Source of the DNA: an uncultured Bacteroidota bacterium | Lineage (GTDB): Bacteria; Bacteroidota; Bacteroidia; Chitinophagales; Chitinophagaceae | Assembly: GCA_946479535.1 (NCBI GenBank) | Contig: CAMLGP010000187.1 | Span: forward strand, 1 to 6,230 | DNA length: 6,230 bases | Direction: 5' to 3' | In this document: piece after piece, positions 5,125 through 6,230 of the stretch | Position numbering within the stretch: position 1 is the first letter of the stretch | Layout of the letters: each line of letters begins with the position of its first letter | Program-made: the position numbers and the translations under genes | Notes under the pieces: model-generated | Told to the model about the DNA's origin: nothing | What the model saw: the letters and a program-made list of their open reading frames with translations, nothing else | Databases searched by the model: none

Positions 5125-5474
5125 TATTTCTTACCTCCCTGCGTTTTTTCATATTTTGTTTTGAACTGACGCTCAGTCTTTCCGTCTTTTCTCACGCGAG
5201 TGATACGGGCGCCAGCCTTTTGTGAAGCATCCCAAAGCATTACATTGCTGATATGGATCGGCGCTTCAATTTTCAGAATTCCACCCTTAGTATTCTGGGC
5301 AGAAGGTTTGGAATGTTTGGTAACGATATTCACTCCTTCAACAATCACTTTCGCTTTGTCTACCAAAACTTCTTTCACCGTGCGGGGTTTTGTCAGGTCC
5401 TTATCGTCACCGGTAATAACCACCACGCTATCGCCTTTCCTGATGTTAAACTTCGGTTTGAATCTTGATTTCAT
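5124..5474 (-). CDS. rplX: 50S ribosomal protein L24 (uL24)
   Basis: uL24 is an early 50S assembly protein near the polypeptide exit. This one has 116 residues, somewhat longer than the roughly 100-105 of many bacteria, with a basic N-terminus [15 protein letters not shown] and a Lys/Gln-rich tail (about 101-116) ending GGKK. The KOW region starts typically, [14 protein letters not shown] (13-26), but continues [20 protein letters not shown] (27-46), where most homologues have a glycine-rich loop (G-K-x-G-x-V). The downstream part is standard: [12 protein letters not shown] (47-58), [19 protein letters not shown] (64-82). The ATG at 5474 has an A-rich leader, A at -3 and no Shine-Dalgarno. 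The final Gly-Gly codons contain GGAGG, ahead of the overlapping rplE start. Confidence 0.98.
   Translation of the reverse strand: MKSRFKPKFNIRKGDSVVVITGDDKDLTKPRTVKEVLVDKAKVIVEGVNIVTKHSKPSAQNTKGGILKIEAPIHISNVMLWDASQKAGARITRVRKDGKTERQFKTKYEKTQGGKK
5134..5138 (-). promoter_or_regulatory. Shine-Dalgarno-like GGAGG before rplE
   Basis: The transcript reads GGAGG (5138-5134), nine bases, then the rplE ATG (5124-5122). The motif lies inside rplX and encodes parts of its last Gly-Gly pair, so it could be there for protein reasons alone. It is the only canonical Shine-Dalgarno core I see ahead of any of the eleven visible starts. Bacteroidota ribosomes are known to use such motifs little. Confidence 0.35.
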
Positions 5475-5523
5475 TTTTATTACTATTGTTCGCTTTGCTG
5501 CGATAATTATTTCGAGATTTTGG

Positions 5524-5559
5524 AATTAGTCCCGCCCAGGCGGGAGAAATTTCCTAATT
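5524..5559. repeat. Palindromic repeat in the rplN-rplX spacer
   Basis: TCCCGC (5530-5535) and GCGGGA (5540-5545) form a 6-bp stem around CCAG. It is flanked by AATTAG (5524-5529) and CTAATT (5554-5559), which extend the pairing with an 8-base one-sided bulge, GAAATTTC, itself a palindrome. The TCCCG...CGGGA ends match those of the 4532-4549 palindrome although the centres differ. This suggests members of one class of dispersed intergenic hairpins. It lies in the 98-base gap, 13 bases after the rplN stop. No terminator-like T tract follows in the transcript. Confidence 0.65.
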
Positions 5560-5572
5560 GCACTTTTCCCAA

Positions 5573-5941
5573 TTACAACACTTCAGGGGCAAGTGAAACT
5601 ATTTTCATGTATCCTTTATCACGGAGTTCACGCGCAACTGGTCCAAAGATGCGGGTGCCGCGAGGTTCGTCAGACTGGTTCAGGATCACTACTGCATTAT
5701 CATCAAAGCGGATATAAGATCCGTCCTTACGACGCAGCTTGTTGGTAGTGCGTACAATAACCGCTTTTGCTACTGTACCTTTTTTGATACCGCCGGCAGG
5801 CAATGCATCTTTTACAGTCACTACTATCTTATCCCCGATCTTGGCATAACGCTGGCCACTGTTTCCCAATACACGGATACATAACACTTCTTTTGCGCCA
5901 CTGTTATCTGCTACGTTCAACCGGCTTTCTTGCTGAATCAT
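5573..5941 (-). CDS. rplN: 50S ribosomal protein L14 (uL14)
   Basis: The 122-residue product has exactly the usual length of uL14, a beta-barrel protein at the subunit interface that forms intersubunit bridges with 16S rRNA and also binds the silencing factor RsfS. It starts [20 protein letters not shown] and shows [20 protein letters not shown] (21-40) and [19 protein letters not shown] (48-66). Then come the signature core [19 protein letters not shown] (70-88) and [20 protein letters not shown] (95-114), ending SLAPEVL. The ATG at 5941 is preceded by GCTAAAAAA with A at -3 and no Shine-Dalgarno. rpsQ ends 86 bases upstream; that spacer holds only a weak ATGCT/AGCAT inverted repeat (5987-6007 region). 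rplX starts 98 bases downstream. Confidence 0.98.
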   Translation of the reverse strand: MIQQESRLNVADNSGAKEVLCIRVLGNSGQRYAKIGDKIVVTVKDALPAGGIKKGTVAKAVIVRTTNKLRRKDGSYIRFDDNAVVILNQSDEPRGTRIFGPVARELRDKGYMKIVSLAPEVL

Positions 5942-6027
5942 TTTTTTAGCTTTTTAATTGAACTATCTATTGTTCGATATATAAAGATGCTCGACTATTA
6001 GCAGCATGCCTTTAGCCATAAGCCTGC

Positions 6028-6230
6028 TTACTTCACTTTTTCTACCACTTCCACCAGTCTCCAGCGTTTTGATTTGCTGAGCGGACGGGTTTCACTTATC
6101 CTCACTATATCACCGATGCTGCATTCATTCTTGTCATCGTGTGCATGGAACTTGCTCGTTTTCTTTACGAACTTACCATAGATCGGGTGCTTTACTTTTC
6201 TTTCAACTGAAACCGTAATGGTCTTGGCCA
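6028..6230 (-). CDS. rpsQ: 30S ribosomal protein S17 (uS17), 5' end cut by window edge
   Basis: I translated the minus strand from the window edge and found 66 residues in frame before a TAA at 6030-6028. They read [20 protein letters not shown], then a segment with [15 protein letters not shown], the S17 signature [13 protein letters not shown] (positions 39-51 of the visible part) and a C-terminus [13 protein letters not shown]. uS17 is an OB-fold protein that binds 16S rRNA helices 7 and 11 and helps start 30S assembly. Full-length bacterial S17 has about 80-90 residues, so roughly 18-20 N-terminal residues lie outside the window. It precedes rplN, the standard junction of the S10 and spc operons. 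In E. coli a separate promoter precedes rplN; no phylum-type promoter is evident in the 86-base gap here. Confidence 0.96.
   Translation of the reverse strand, partial: AKTITVSVERKVKHPIYGKFVKKTSKFHAHDDKNECSIGDIVRISETRPLSKSKRWRLVEVVEKVK

Noticed and set aside
5124..5474. An E. coli-type S8 repressor site at the rplX-rplE junction
   Set aside because: I could not recognise the conserved helix-21-like core here; the junction is entirely coding sequence with a one-base overlap.
5490..5503. TCGC/GCGA inverted repeat in the rplN-rplX spacer
   Set aside because: Only four base pairs with a 6-base loop; expected by chance.
5963..6019. 18-codon ORF in the rpsQ-rplN spacer (starting MAKGMLLIVEH)
   Set aside because: Short, no overlap with a neighbour, poor start context and no family resemblance; consistent with chance.
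1..6230. Insertion sequences, phage genes, CRISPR arrays, tRNAs or defence genes
   Set aside because: Nothing of this kind is present; the window is fully occupied by the core operon and its short spacers.

Overview
The window is the middle of a bacterial ribosomal-protein operon (the spc operon), read entirely on the minus strand. In transcription order, from high to low coordinates, it carries rpsQ (5' end cut off), rplN, rplX, rplE, rpsN, rpsH, rplF, rplR, rpsE, rpmD, rplO and secY (3' end cut off). All twelve reading frames are intact, none is broken or duplicated, and there is no mobile element, CRISPR array or accessory gene. Every sizeable plus-strand ORF is an antisense shadow.

The proteins point to Bacteroidota, most likely class Chitinophagia, family Chitinophagaceae (family-level call is inference). 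The signs are: A/T-rich leaders with almost no Shine-Dalgarno sequences, an 89-residue zinc-free S14, an L24 starting [15 protein letters not shown] with an unusual KOW loop, and short intergenic palindromes of the TCCCG...CGGGA type that I recall from this phylum. All eleven visible stop codons are TAA.

Layout: 6028-6230 rpsQ end; 5573-5941 rplN; 5124-5474 rplX, whose stop overlaps the rplE start (TAATG); 4558-5124 rplE; 4233-4502 rpsN; 3738-4136 rpsH; 3078-3632 rplF; 2657-3019 rplR; 2114-2632 rpsE; 1892-2074 rpmD; 1347-1796 rplO; 1-1259 secY. No gene-free stretch reaches 300 bases. The spacers are nevertheless long for this operon (up to 105 bases) and most hold a short inverted repeat.

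The genes supply small-subunit (S17, S14, S8, S5) and large-subunit (L14, L24, L5, L6, L18, L30, L15) proteins, plus SecY, the pore of the protein-export channel that docks on the ribosome. No new system is visible. The points worth a second look are regulatory: a terminator-like hairpin with a T tract between rplO and secY, combined with a GTG start in a C-rich context for secY; the family of palindromes in the spacers; and a 29-codon ORF filling the rpmD-rplO gap and overlapping the rplO start as ATGA.
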